Shown: in pieces, positions 14,841-21,446 of the stretch
Layout: each line of letters opens with the position of its first letter
Position numbering within the stretch: position 1 is the stretch's first letter
Origin: Dactylosporangium sucinum
GTDB lineage: Bacteria > Actinomycetota > Actinomycetes > Mycobacteriales > Micromonosporaceae
NCBI RefSeq assembly: GCF_014647515.1
Contig: NZ_BMPI01000103.1
Location: 1-32,908 of the forward strand
Direction of reading: 5' to 3'
Length of the DNA: 32,908 bases
Notes under the pieces: model-generated
The model's input: the letters and a program-made list of their open reading frames with translations, nothing else
The model's database searches: none
Told to the model about the DNA's origin: nothing
Translations under genes and position numbers: made by a program

Positions 14841-17431
14841 AGCAGTCGCAGTTCCCGCGCACGCTCGACGGCCTCGCGCCGGCGGCCGGCGTGCAGCTTG
14901 CGGTAGATGTTCTTGACGTGCGTCTTCACCGTGTTGACCGAGACGTACAACGTCGACGCGATCTCCAGGTTCGACATGGTGCCCTGGAGGTACCGCAGCA
15001 CGGTGAGCTCCCGCTCGGTCAACGGCTCGACCAGGCTCCCGTCCCCGCCGCCGCGAGCGCCGCCGGCCAGCGGCGACGAGCCGGCGGCGAGTTCCGCGGC
15101 GAGCGGGTGGTACACGGGCAGCAGCGGCGCGAAGTTGGCCAGCAGGTCACGCACCGGGTGCCCGCCGACCAGGAACGGACGGCGGAAGCTCTCCTCCTCG
15201 GCGATGTCCAGCGCCGTCTCCAGGCCGCGCAGCACCCGGTTGCGGTCGCCGAGCGCGCGGCCGGCGAGCGAGGTCAGGATCGCGGCGTGGACCGTCCAGG
15301 TCAGCGCGGAGTCCGTGGACGGCGTCGCGAACTGCGCCGCCGTCGACGCGGCCGCCGCGGCCTTGCCCTCCACGAGCGCCGCCGACGCGTCCACGCACGC
15401 GGCCCAGCCCGGGAACACGTCCGGGTCGCCGCCGGTGGCGACGAGCCGGCGCGCGGCACCGAGGTCGCCGCCGCTGATGCGCAGCTCGGCCTCGGTCAGC
15501 GCGAGCGCCCGCTCGACCGACGGCGCCAGCGGGGCACCGCCGAGCTCCCGGCGCGCGGTGTGCAGCACCTCGAGCGCCGCCGCGAGCCGTCCGGCGCCGT
15601 GGCGCAGCTTCGCCCGTACCGTGGCGATCGCCACCAGCAGGTCCGGGTCGCCCGCCGCCAGGTCGAGGCCCTCGTCCAGCAGCCGGTCGGCCTCCTGGAT
15701 GCGGTCCCACTCGCCGTACACGCTGGCCAGGGCCATCCGCACCCAGCCCAGGTCGGTCGCGTCGGTGATGCCGAACCGGTCGGCCGTCACCAGCGCCTGG
15801 CGGCCCAGCCGGGCGGCGGCCCGCAGCCGGCCGCGGGTGGCCTCCAGAACCGCGAGCTGGCTGGCCGCGCAGACCTGCGTCTGGGCCATCCCGGCCCGCT
15901 GCGCGAGCACCAGCGCGCCGTGCAGCGGGGCGCCGGCGGCGGCGAGCTCGCCGAGCCGCAGGCGGGCCTCGCCCTCGTCGAGCATGGCCAGCGCCCGCAC
16001 CTCGTCGGTGTTGGCGTGCAGCTCCGGCAGCGCGGACAGGGTCCGCCGGGCGTCGCCGGCGAGCCAGGCCTCGGCCGCGGCGAAGCCGGCGAGCATCGGG
16101 TTGCCGGCGTCGCGGTCGCTGCGGCGCAGGAAGTCCCGCGCGCCGTCGAGGTCGCCGACCCGGAGGCGCTCTGCGGCGAACGCGAGCACGAGCCGCGGGT
16201 CGGCGGCCTCCTCGGCGCCCGGCGCGTGCGGCGCGGCCTCGTGGGGCCGGTCGTACCGCACGCCGCCGACGATGTCGGGCCAGTGCTTCTCCAGCACCTC
16301 GACCGCCGTGGGCCAGTCCTCGGCGAGCAGCGCGTGGCGCATCGCCTCGGCCGGGATGCCGTACGTCGCGTGCCAGGCGGCCGCGCGCCGGTGCAGCTCG
16401 GGCACGCGCTCGGGGCTGCGGCGCAGCAGCTCGGCGTGCAGCGTGCGGGCGAACAGGGGGTGGAATCGGTACCACCCGCCGGGCCCGGCGTTGCGCGTGA
16501 GGAACGCGTTGGAGCCCTTGAGCTCGGCCAGCACCCGGGCGCCGTCGTCGCGGCCGGTGATCGCCTCGACCAGGCCGGCGTTGAGCCGCGGCGCGACCGC
16601 GGCCTCGAGCAGCAGCCGGCGCGTGTCGGGCGGCAGCGACTCGATGACCTCGCCGGTGAGGAAGTCGCCGACGGCCGTGCTGAACGCCCCGCCGTCGTCG
16701 AGCACCCGCTCGGGCTCCGGGTGGCCGCGCATCGCCATGGCGGCGAGCCGCACGCCGGCCGGCCAGCCCTCCGTGATCGAGTGCAGCTCGTACAGGGTCG
16801 CGCCGGGCAGCACCACGTCGTGGGCCGCGAGCAGCTGGGCCGTCTCGCCGATGGTCAGCGAGAGGTCGTTCGTGCGCATCTCGGTCAGCGAGCCGTTGAC
16901 GCGCCAGCGGTACAGCGGGAGCGACGGATCGCGGCGGCAGGAGAGCACCAGGTGCAGGCGGCCCATCCCGTGCCGCACCAGCGCTTCGAGCTCGGCGAGC
17001 GCGTCCGCGTCGCTGATCTCGCGCACGTCGTCGACCACGACGATGTGCGGCCGCTCGAGCGCGTCCACGGCGCGGAGCAGGTCGTCGCCGTACCACTCGC
17101 CGGTCTTGTCGAGCTCCTCGTCGGGCCGGGTCGACAGCGCGCCCAGCAGCTGGCCGGGCACATCCGCGCCGTGTGCCGAATGGGAGGTCACCCATCGCAC
17201 CACCGGCGACTCGCTGCCGTCACCGAGGCGTGCGGTGCGGGCCCAGGCGACCAGCGCCGCCGTCTTGCCCCACCCGGCGGGCGCGGTGACCAGCGTCAGC
17301 GGCGCGCGCACGGCGGCGTCCAGCTGAGCGATCACGCGATCCCGCATCACGTACCCCGGCGGCAGATCCGGCACCGCCAAACCTGACGGTGCGAATCCGC
17401 GGCGATCCTGCTGTACCAACGCTTGTGACAC
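14837..17431 (-). CDS. LAL-type (MalT-like) LuxR transcription regulator, LAL1
   Basis: The product has 864 residues from GTG 17431. It belongs to the STAND ATPase class: an N-terminal NTPase with Walker A APAGWGKT (50-57) and Walker B PHIVVVDDV (about 128-136), a winged-helix and arm region (STAVGDFLTGEVIESLPPD), then TPR-like helical repeats to about residue 790. The C-terminal LuxR HTH contains LTERELTVLRYLQGTMSNLE and VSVNTVKTHVKNIYRKL. Such proteins activate transcription after binding a ligand and ATP; no ligand is evident. LAL2 (21447) is a close relative with an almost identical recognition helix. Two palindromic sites lie in the spacer to the DivIVA-like gene, one centred about 98 bp upstream of this start. 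Two membrane-protein genes follow in overlap. Confidence 0.93.
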   Translation of the reverse strand: MSQALVQQDRRGFAPSGLAVPDLPPGYVMRDRVIAQLDAAVRAPLTLVTAPAGWGKTAALVAWARTARLGDGSESPVVRWVTSHSAHGADVPGQLLGALSTRPDEELDKTGEWYGDDLLRAVDALERPHIVVVDDVREISDADALAELEALVRHGMGRLHLVLSCRRDPSLPLYRWRVNGSLTEMRTNDLSLTIGETAQLLAAHDVVLPGATLYELHSITEGWPAGVRLAAMAMRGHPEPERVLDDGGAFSTAVGDFLTGEVIESLPPDTRRLLLEAAVAPRLNAGLVEAITGRDDGARVLAELKGSNAFLTRNAGPGGWYRFHPLFARTLHAELLRRSPERVPELHRRAAAWHATYGIPAEAMRHALLAEDWPTAVEVLEKHWPDIVGGVRYDRPHEAAPHAPGAEEAADPRLVLAFAAERLRVGDLDGARDFLRRSDRDAGNPMLAGFAAAEAWLAGDARRTLSALPELHANTDEVRALAMLDEGEARLRLGELAAAGAPLHGALVLAQRAGMAQTQVCAASQLAVLEATRGRLRAAARLGRQALVTADRFGITDATDLGWVRMALASVYGEWDRIQEADRLLDEGLDLAAGDPDLLVAIATVRAKLRHGAGRLAAALEVLHTARRELGGAPLAPSVERALALTEAELRISGGDLGAARRLVATGGDPDVFPGWAACVDASAALVEGKAAAAASTAAQFATPSTDSALTWTVHAAILTSLAGRALGDRNRVLRGLETALDIAEEESFRRPFLVGGHPVRDLLANFAPLLPVYHPLAAELAAGSSPLAGGARGGGDGSLVEPLTERELTVLRYLQGTMSNLEIASTLYVSVNTVKTHVKNIYRKLHAGRRREAVERARELRLL

Positions 17432-17520
17432 CCGTGCCCCCCGATTTCGCTGTCCCGGCTTCGCTTTCGGCTCTCCCGGTCAAACGTGACGAGCAAAGCA
17501 CTGTGTGATCGGCTCGGGCC

Positions 17521-17537
17521 TCACCCGGGCTGGGTGG
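17521..17537. promoter_or_regulatory. Candidate operator A (TCACCC-N5-GGGTGA family, one mismatch)
   Basis: TCACCC-GGGCT-GGGTGG. It lies 98 bp upstream of the LAL1 start and 191 bp upstream of the DivIVA-like start. Confidence 0.5.
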
Positions 17538-17622
17538 TCTTCCCTCACGTCGGCGGTCTATTTGCCTTGTGTAGCAACGGTTCCATCGACGCCGCTGCGC
17601 CGACACACCGCCCGCAGAAGGC

Positions 17623-17639
17623 TCACCCGGAACGGATGA
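17623..17639. promoter_or_regulatory. Candidate operator B (one mismatch)
   Basis: TCACCC-GGAAC-GGATGA, centred about 89 bp upstream of the DivIVA-like gene start at 17720. Confidence 0.45.
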
Positions 17640-17719
17640 CGCGCGGTCACCACACCGGTCGGCAGCGTTCCCGCTATCGCCCGTCATTGTCGAACGGGCC
17701 GGGGAGGGGATGAGCGAGC

Positions 17720-18361
17720 ATGAGCGCTCTTGTCGGCGAGATCGAGCTGCGCCCCGAGAACGGGTTCGAGCTGAGTCTCCGGGGCTACCATCGCGCACAG
17801 GTCGACCGGTACATCGCCACGATGCAGATGCGCCTGACGACGCTGGAGACCGAGCTGGCCTCGGCGCGCTACCGCGAGCAGCAGCTCGCCGGCCGGGTGG
17901 AGCGCCTCAACACGGAGCTCAAGCAGTGCACCTGCGGCGACGAGAAGTCCAAGCTCGTCGGCGGCCGGATCCAGCGCATGATCGAGCTCGCGGAGGAGGA
18001 GGCCGGCGCCCTGCGCGCCCAGGCCGAGCAGGACCTGGAGAAGGCGCGCACCGCCGCGGAGGCCATGCTGGCCGAGGCCCGCAAGCACGCCGAGGACGCG
18101 ATGCGCGACTTCCAGACGGCGCTGTCGCAGCGCCGCACGGAGGAGGCCCGCGCGGAGGCCGCCCGCCGGGCCCAGTGGGACGCCCGCCGTCAGCGCCAGC
18201 GCGAGGCGGCCGAGAACCTCCTGGCCACCACGCGGTCGGTCGGCAACGAGAGCCTGCAGGTGACGCGCCGCCTCCTGGACGCGTTGACGGAGGAGCACGC
18301 GAAGATGGTCGCCGAGGTCGAGCTGGCGGAGAAGGAGATGGCCAACCTGTCCTCGGCGTGA
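17720..18361 (+). CDS. DivIVA-like coiled-coil protein
   Basis: The product has 213 residues. The N-terminus has a DivIVA-type segment (about residues 20-60: RGYHRAQVDRYIATMQMRL followed by a heptad-rich helix). It is followed by a CTCGDEKS stretch and a long Ala/Glu/Arg coiled coil (about 85-205), the architecture of actinobacterial polar-growth and cytoskeletal proteins. The cysteine pair in QCTCGDEK is unusual for DivIVA. GAGGGG lies 11 bases before ATG 17720, a rather long spacing. It is divergent from LAL1 across a 288-bp spacer with two candidate operators, and a strong hairpin follows. It has no membrane segment, so it is cytoplasmic or peripheral. It is not the main Wag31/DivIVA, which sits next to the ftsZ cluster in actinobacteria. 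Confidence 0.85.
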   Translation: MSALVGEIELRPENGFELSLRGYHRAQVDRYIATMQMRLTTLETELASARYREQQLAGRVERLNTELKQCTCGDEKSKLVGGRIQRMIELAEEEAGALRAQAEQDLEKARTAAEAMLAEARKHAEDAMRDFQTALSQRRTEEARAEAARRAQWDARRQRQREAAENLLATTRSVGNESLQVTRRLLDALTEEHAKMVAEVELAEKEMANLSSA

Positions 18362-18384
18362 GACGGCCCGCCCCGCCCCGCCCC

Positions 18385-18415
18385 GGGCCCCGGTCCCTCG
18401 TGGACCGGGGCCCTT
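18385..18415 (+). terminator. Terminator of the DivIVA-like gene
   Basis: A perfect 12-bp GC stem (GGGCCCCGGTCC at 18385-18396, complement at 18402-18413) has a 5-base loop and is followed by TT. It begins 23 bases after the stop codon. Confidence 0.85.
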
Positions 18416-18581
18416 CCGTTCGGCCCGGTGTCGTCGAGCCCCTCGGCGGCGCGGCAGGCGCCTCGTGGTGGCCGTTGTGCCGCCCGGCTCGGGCCCGCGT
18501 GGTCCCGCGAAGCGTCCGGCCGTCCGCGAGCGGGGGAGTGGCTGTGGTCGATGTCCGCGTGACGGCGGCGGCGCAGGACCT

Positions 18582-18598
18582 TCACCCGGCTCGGGTGA
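18582..18598. promoter_or_regulatory. Candidate operator C (perfect)
   Basis: TCACCC-GGCTC-GGGTGA, centred 80 bp upstream of the putative small gene at 18670. Between the DivIVA terminator (18413) and this site (18416-18581) I see no other feature. Confidence 0.55.
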
Positions 18599-18669
18599 CG
18601 ACGCATCACTCTGATTGCCAGCAGGATTCTTGCCATGACGAGGCGAACGATGACTGCGCGGTGGGCCGC

Positions 18670-18942
18670 ATGAGCGCCCCGCTGCCGGTGATCGGTGCGC
18701 CCGAACTGCGGGCGGATCTGACGGTGACTGCTGCACCGTCCACAGTGATCCGCCCGTTCCCGCCAGCCGCGGGCGTCACGTCGTCGGTGGTCCCCGACGT
18801 GATGACCCAGCTGGGTCGCTCGGTGAAAGCCGTTGAGCAGGGGGTACTCAGCGGTCCAGGAGTCAGCGGTGAACACGGCCCGCGTCCTGAGCACCGGACG
18901 GCCTTCAGCGAGGGCGGCGGGAGCCGATGGGTGGGCGGCTGA
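18670..18942 (+). CDS. Possible small protein between operator C and a terminator
   Basis: The ATG at 18670 gives a 90-residue frame (MSAPLPVIGAPELRADLTVT..., ending RWVGG), rich in Pro, Val, Ser and Gly, with no membrane segment, cysteine or known motif. The ribosome site is weak and third-position GC is lower than in neighbouring genes. The case for a gene rests on context: a perfect operator 80 bp upstream and a strong terminator whose stem starts inside the last codons. A non-coding transcript would fit equally well. I do not recognise it. Confidence 0.35.
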   Translation: MSAPLPVIGAPELRADLTVTAAPSTVIRPFPPAAGVTSSVVPDVMTQLGRSVKAVEQGVLSGPGVSGEHGPRPEHRTAFSEGGGSRWVGG

Positions 18943-18979
18943 TCCGGAGGAGGCCGCCCACCCATCGCAAATCGGTTTT
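18925..18979 (+). terminator. Strong intrinsic terminator with T-tract
   Basis: A perfect 15-bp stem (18925-18939 with 18953-18967) has a 13-base loop and is followed, six bases on, by a run of six T (18974-18979). This is one of the best textbook terminators in the window and implies a plus-strand transcript from the 18.6-18.9 kb region. Confidence 0.85.
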
Positions 18980-19023
18980 TTCATCCCTTCCCTGATCGTC
19001 TGCACGACTTGGACGGCGCCCGA

Positions 19024-19060
19024 GGCGCCGGCGCGCTCCCAGGCCCGCGCCGGCGCCTTT
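19024..19060 (+). terminator. GC-rich hairpin, second terminator-like element
   Basis: A perfect 12-bp stem (GGCGCCGGCGCG at 19024-19035, complement at 19046-19057) has a 10-base loop and is followed by TTT. It may back up the terminator at 18925. Confidence 0.55.
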
Positions 19061-19103
19061 GGCGTATCCGGGGGACGAAACCCGGGGAAGAAGAAAGAGC
19101 GGA

Positions 19104-19134
19104 CCGGCCCGCTACGAGAAGAGCAGCGGGCCGG
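19104..19134 (-). terminator. Terminator of the first DUF7144 gene
   Basis: A 10-bp perfect stem (19104-19113 with 19125-19134). On the minus strand it is followed by a T/C-rich run (TCCGCTCTTTCTTCTTCC), 17 bases downstream of the gene's stop codon. Confidence 0.75.
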
Positions 19135-19151
19135 CCTTGTCGGTAAGCACG

Positions 19152-20009
19152 TCAGCGGTCGTCGGCGGCGCCCGTCCCGTGGCCGGAGGTAGGAGCGGCG
19201 TGTGCGGGCGAGCTCGGGCGGTTCGGCGGATACGGGCCGGCGTTGGGAGCCGACGGGGGAGCCTGCGAAGACGGCGGCTGGTACGCCTCAGGCTGCTGGT
19301 AGGCCTCGTCGGGCGCGGCATGAGCCGGACCGTGACCAGCCGGACCGGGCTCGGCCGAACCGGAACCAGCCGAACCGGAACCAGCCGAACCGGAACCAGC
19401 CGAACCGGAACCCGGCACGTCCGGGGCCGCGTGGGCAGGAGCACTCCAGGAACTGGAGCCGGGAGCACCGGGGGCGCCGGGAGCGCCGGGGGTGCCAGGA
19501 GCTCCAGGAGCGGCAGTGGGGCCGGTTGCCGGTGCGTTCACCGGGAACCGGGGCTGCTGTTGGTCGCGGTCCGTCATCCGATGGCTCCCCACGCCCGTCC
19601 CCACGGCCGCCGTCGCGTCCGACCAGTGCACGGTCAGCGCGAACAGAATGATCACGTCCAAGGTGATCATGAGCAGGGACCACACCGGGTATGCGCCGAG
19701 GGAGCCGACCTGGACGATCGCGTGGATGGCGACGATCACGATCGCCGCGATGCGCGCGATGGCGTTGCGGGCCATCAGCCCGATGCCGGCGGCGAGAAGG
19801 AGGGCGCCGAAGACGAGCATCACCACGCCCAGGCCGGTCAGGTCGACGACCACGAGGCTGTCGCCGTCGATGAAGGTCACCGTCCTGCGCAGCAGTGCCA
19901 CGAGTCCTTCGAGGATGTTGAGCAGCCCGATGACGACCAGCAACACGGCGGCGAAGGTGATCCAGCCGAACCACGCGGTGCCGGGCCTGGCGGTTCTGGA
20001 GTCAGCCAT
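19152..20009 (-). CDS. DUF7144 family membrane protein with Pro/Ala/Gly repeat tail
   Basis: The product has 285 residues from ATG 20009, with AGGACAGGT upstream. Four membrane helices (about 13-37, 56-80, 84-104 and 107-128) carry the DUF7144 pattern: FGWITFAAVLLVVIGLLNILEG, then DLTGLGVVMLVFGALL, then AYPVWSLLMITLDVIILFAL. The family's function is unknown. Residues 129-285 are a disordered cytoplasmic tail with GAP repeats (about 168-182), GSGSA repeats from 15-bp DNA units, and Tyr/Pro/Gln-rich segments (YQQPEAYQPP). A paralog with a different acidic tail is at 24263. The tail could dock other proteins (inference). A hairpin follows the gene. Confidence 0.85.
   Translation of the reverse strand: MADSRTARPGTAWFGWITFAAVLLVVIGLLNILEGLVALLRRTVTFIDGDSLVVVDLTGLGVVMLVFGALLLAAGIGLMARNAIARIAAIVIVAIHAIVQVGSLGAYPVWSLLMITLDVIILFALTVHWSDATAAVGTGVGSHRMTDRDQQQPRFPVNAPATGPTAAPGAPGTPGAPGAPGAPGSSSWSAPAHAAPDVPGSGSAGSGSAGSGSAGSGSAEPGPAGHGPAHAAPDEAYQQPEAYQPPSSQAPPSAPNAGPYPPNRPSSPAHAAPTSGHGTGAADDR
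19358..19412 (-). repeat. 15-bp tandem repeat coding GSGSA
   Basis: Three identical units AACCGGAACCAGCCG (19358-19402) and a partial fourth (19403-19412). The unit length preserves the reading frame of the DUF7144 tail. Confidence 0.9.
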
Positions 20010-20291
20010 GACCTGTCCTGTTCCTTTCCGAGAACCGGAGACCGGACGGCCGGAAGGAACCGGATCCGGGAAGCCGGGATCCGGGCAGTCCGGGAGTCCG
20101 GTGGTATCCGGTGATCTGGACACCGGTCGGAAAGGCGCACCGCAGGTGAGTTCGTCGACCGGCCGCGGCGGACAAGAGAGGAGGCGCCGCGGCCGGATCC
20201 GGCGAAGCTCGTGTGGCGACCTCCCTCCCTTACGGACTTGCGAACCGGTGCTTTTGGATGCGATCGTTCGGCCGCCGCGGATGACCGGGCA

Positions 20292-20308
20292 TCACCCGCC
20301 CGGTGTGA
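20292..20308. promoter_or_regulatory. Candidate operator D (one mismatch)
   Basis: TCACCC-GCCCG-GTGTGA, centred about 147 bp upstream of the FGE-like gene and 291 bp upstream of the DUF7144 gene. Confidence 0.45.
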
Positions 20309-20393
20309 AAGGCGGACAAGAGGCCGCAAGCGCCCGGTGTGAGAGCTGATCACCTGCCGGAACGCCACTCGACGCGCCGATGGACAGGTGGCC

Positions 20394-20410
20394 TCACCCG
20401 AGGTGGGTGA
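20394..20410. promoter_or_regulatory. Candidate operator E (perfect, extended arms)
   Basis: The arms extend to 8 bp, CCTCACCC-GAGGT-GGGTGAGG (20392-20412), the longest of the series. It is centred 45 bp upstream of the FGE-like start. A further TCACCC half-site follows at 20418-20423. Confidence 0.6.
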
Positions 20411-20446
20411 GGACGGGTCACCCGGCGTCGTCGCCACAATGCCAAC

Positions 20447-21334
20447 GTGGAGATGGCCTGGATATCCGGTGGCACCTTCGCCATGGGCGCCGAGGGCTTC
20501 TATCCGGAAGAGGCGCCGGTGCAGAAGGTCACCGTAGACGGATTCTGGATCGACTCGCACCCGGTGACGAATGCGGAGTACGCGCTGTTCGTCCAGGAGA
20601 CGGCGTACGAGACGGTCGCCGAGCGCCAGACCGACCAGGGGCCGCCCGGCTCGATGGTGTTCGTCCAGCCGCCCGGGCCGGTGCCCTTACGCGACTGGCG
20701 CGTCTGGTGGGAGATGCGCCCCGGCGCCTGCTGGCGGCACCCGTTCGGCCCGGACTCCTCGATCCGCGGCCGCTCGGCCCACCCGGTGGTGCACATCGCG
20801 TACGAGGACGCGATGGAGTACGCCAGCTGGGCCGGCAAGGACCTGCCCACCGAGGCGGAGTGGGAGTTCGCGGCGCGGGGTGGTCTCGACGGAGCTTCCT
20901 ACCCGTGGGGTGACGAGCCCGAGCCCGGCCGCGCGAACATCTGGAACGGCATCTTCCCCTGGCTCGACCGCAGCGAGGGCGGGCACGGCACCAGCCCGGT
21001 GGGTGCCTTCGCCCCGAACGCGTACGGTTTGTTCGACGTGGTCGGCAACGTGTGGGAGTGGACGTCCGATTACTACCGCTCGGGCAATGCCCGGTTCGAC
21101 GCGGGTGACGACCCGCTCACCCTTGCGGGTGAGGTCGCCGACAACCCGCGCGTCGACACCCCGGCCGGCGCCGCGGTGTTCGCCAGTCGCGTGGTCAAGG
21201 GTGGTTCCTACCTCTGCTCCACCGGCTACGACCATCGATTTCGCCCCGCAGCTCGACAGCCCGAAGCCATTGATTCCGGTAGCTGTCATGTCGGCTTTCG
21301 ATGCGTCCGCAGGCAGCCTCTGAAGACGGGGTGA
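20447..21334 (+). CDS. Formylglycine-generating-enzyme (FGE-sulfatase) family protein lacking the second active-site cysteine
   Basis: The product has 295 residues from GTG 20447 (no good ribosome site; the frame starts directly with the family's MAWISGGTFAMGAE). FGE-fold signatures are VDGFWIDSHPVTNAEYALFV, CWRHPFGP, HPVVHIAYEDAMEYASWAGK, LPTEAEWEFAARGG, YPWGDE, NAYGLFDVVGNVWEWTSDYY, KGGSYLC and GFRCV. True FGE oxidises a sulfatase cysteine to formylglycine using two active-site cysteines (Cys272 and Cys277 in S. coelicolor). Here the first is kept (Cys257), but the second position is Asp262 (CSTGYD). No sulfatase gene is nearby. Formylglycine formation is therefore doubtful; another reaction or a binding role is possible. 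It is followed 112 bases on by LAL2 on the same strand. Confidence 0.88.
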   Translation: MEMAWISGGTFAMGAEGFYPEEAPVQKVTVDGFWIDSHPVTNAEYALFVQETAYETVAERQTDQGPPGSMVFVQPPGPVPLRDWRVWWEMRPGACWRHPFGPDSSIRGRSAHPVVHIAYEDAMEYASWAGKDLPTEAEWEFAARGGLDGASYPWGDEPEPGRANIWNGIFPWLDRSEGGHGTSPVGAFAPNAYGLFDVVGNVWEWTSDYYRSGNARFDAGDDPLTLAGEVADNPRVDTPAGAAVFASRVVKGGSYLCSTGYDHRFRPAARQPEAIDSGSCHVGFRCVRRQPLKTG

Positions 21335-21352
21335 CCACGCACCGTCATTTGT

Positions 21353-21369
21353 TCACCCCCTACGGGTGA
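21353..21369. promoter_or_regulatory. Candidate operator F (perfect)
   Basis: TCACCC-CCTAC-GGGTGA, centred about 86 bp upstream of the LAL2 start. It overlaps a second palindrome, GGTGAGG-CGA-CCTCACC (21365-21381), giving alternating half-sites. Confidence 0.6.
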
Positions 21370-21446
21370 GGCGACCTCACCTTTTGTCGCCTCACAATCC
21401 CGTGGTCATCCGCCGTGCTGCGGTGGGTGGGAGGGGGCGAAAAACG

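Larger units (their letters stand above)
20010..20446. other. 437-bp divergent spacer with CCGG-rich leader and two candidate operators
   Basis: The part next to the DUF7144 start (about 20034-20128) is unusually dense in CCGG tetramers, including an inverted pair around GGATCC (CCGGATCC near 20060 and GGATCCGG about 17 bases on). Towards the FGE-like gene lie operators D and E. I find no convincing gene here. Confidence 0.6.

Noticed and set aside
14891..17386. 831- and 806-codon plus-strand frames over LAL1
   Set aside because: They are shadows of LAL1, which carries Walker and LuxR motifs in its own frame.
21116..21133. CTCACCC-TTGC-GGGTGAG inside the FGE-like gene
   Set aside because: The arms fit the operator but the spacer is 4 instead of 5 and it is in coding sequence; kept out of the operator count.
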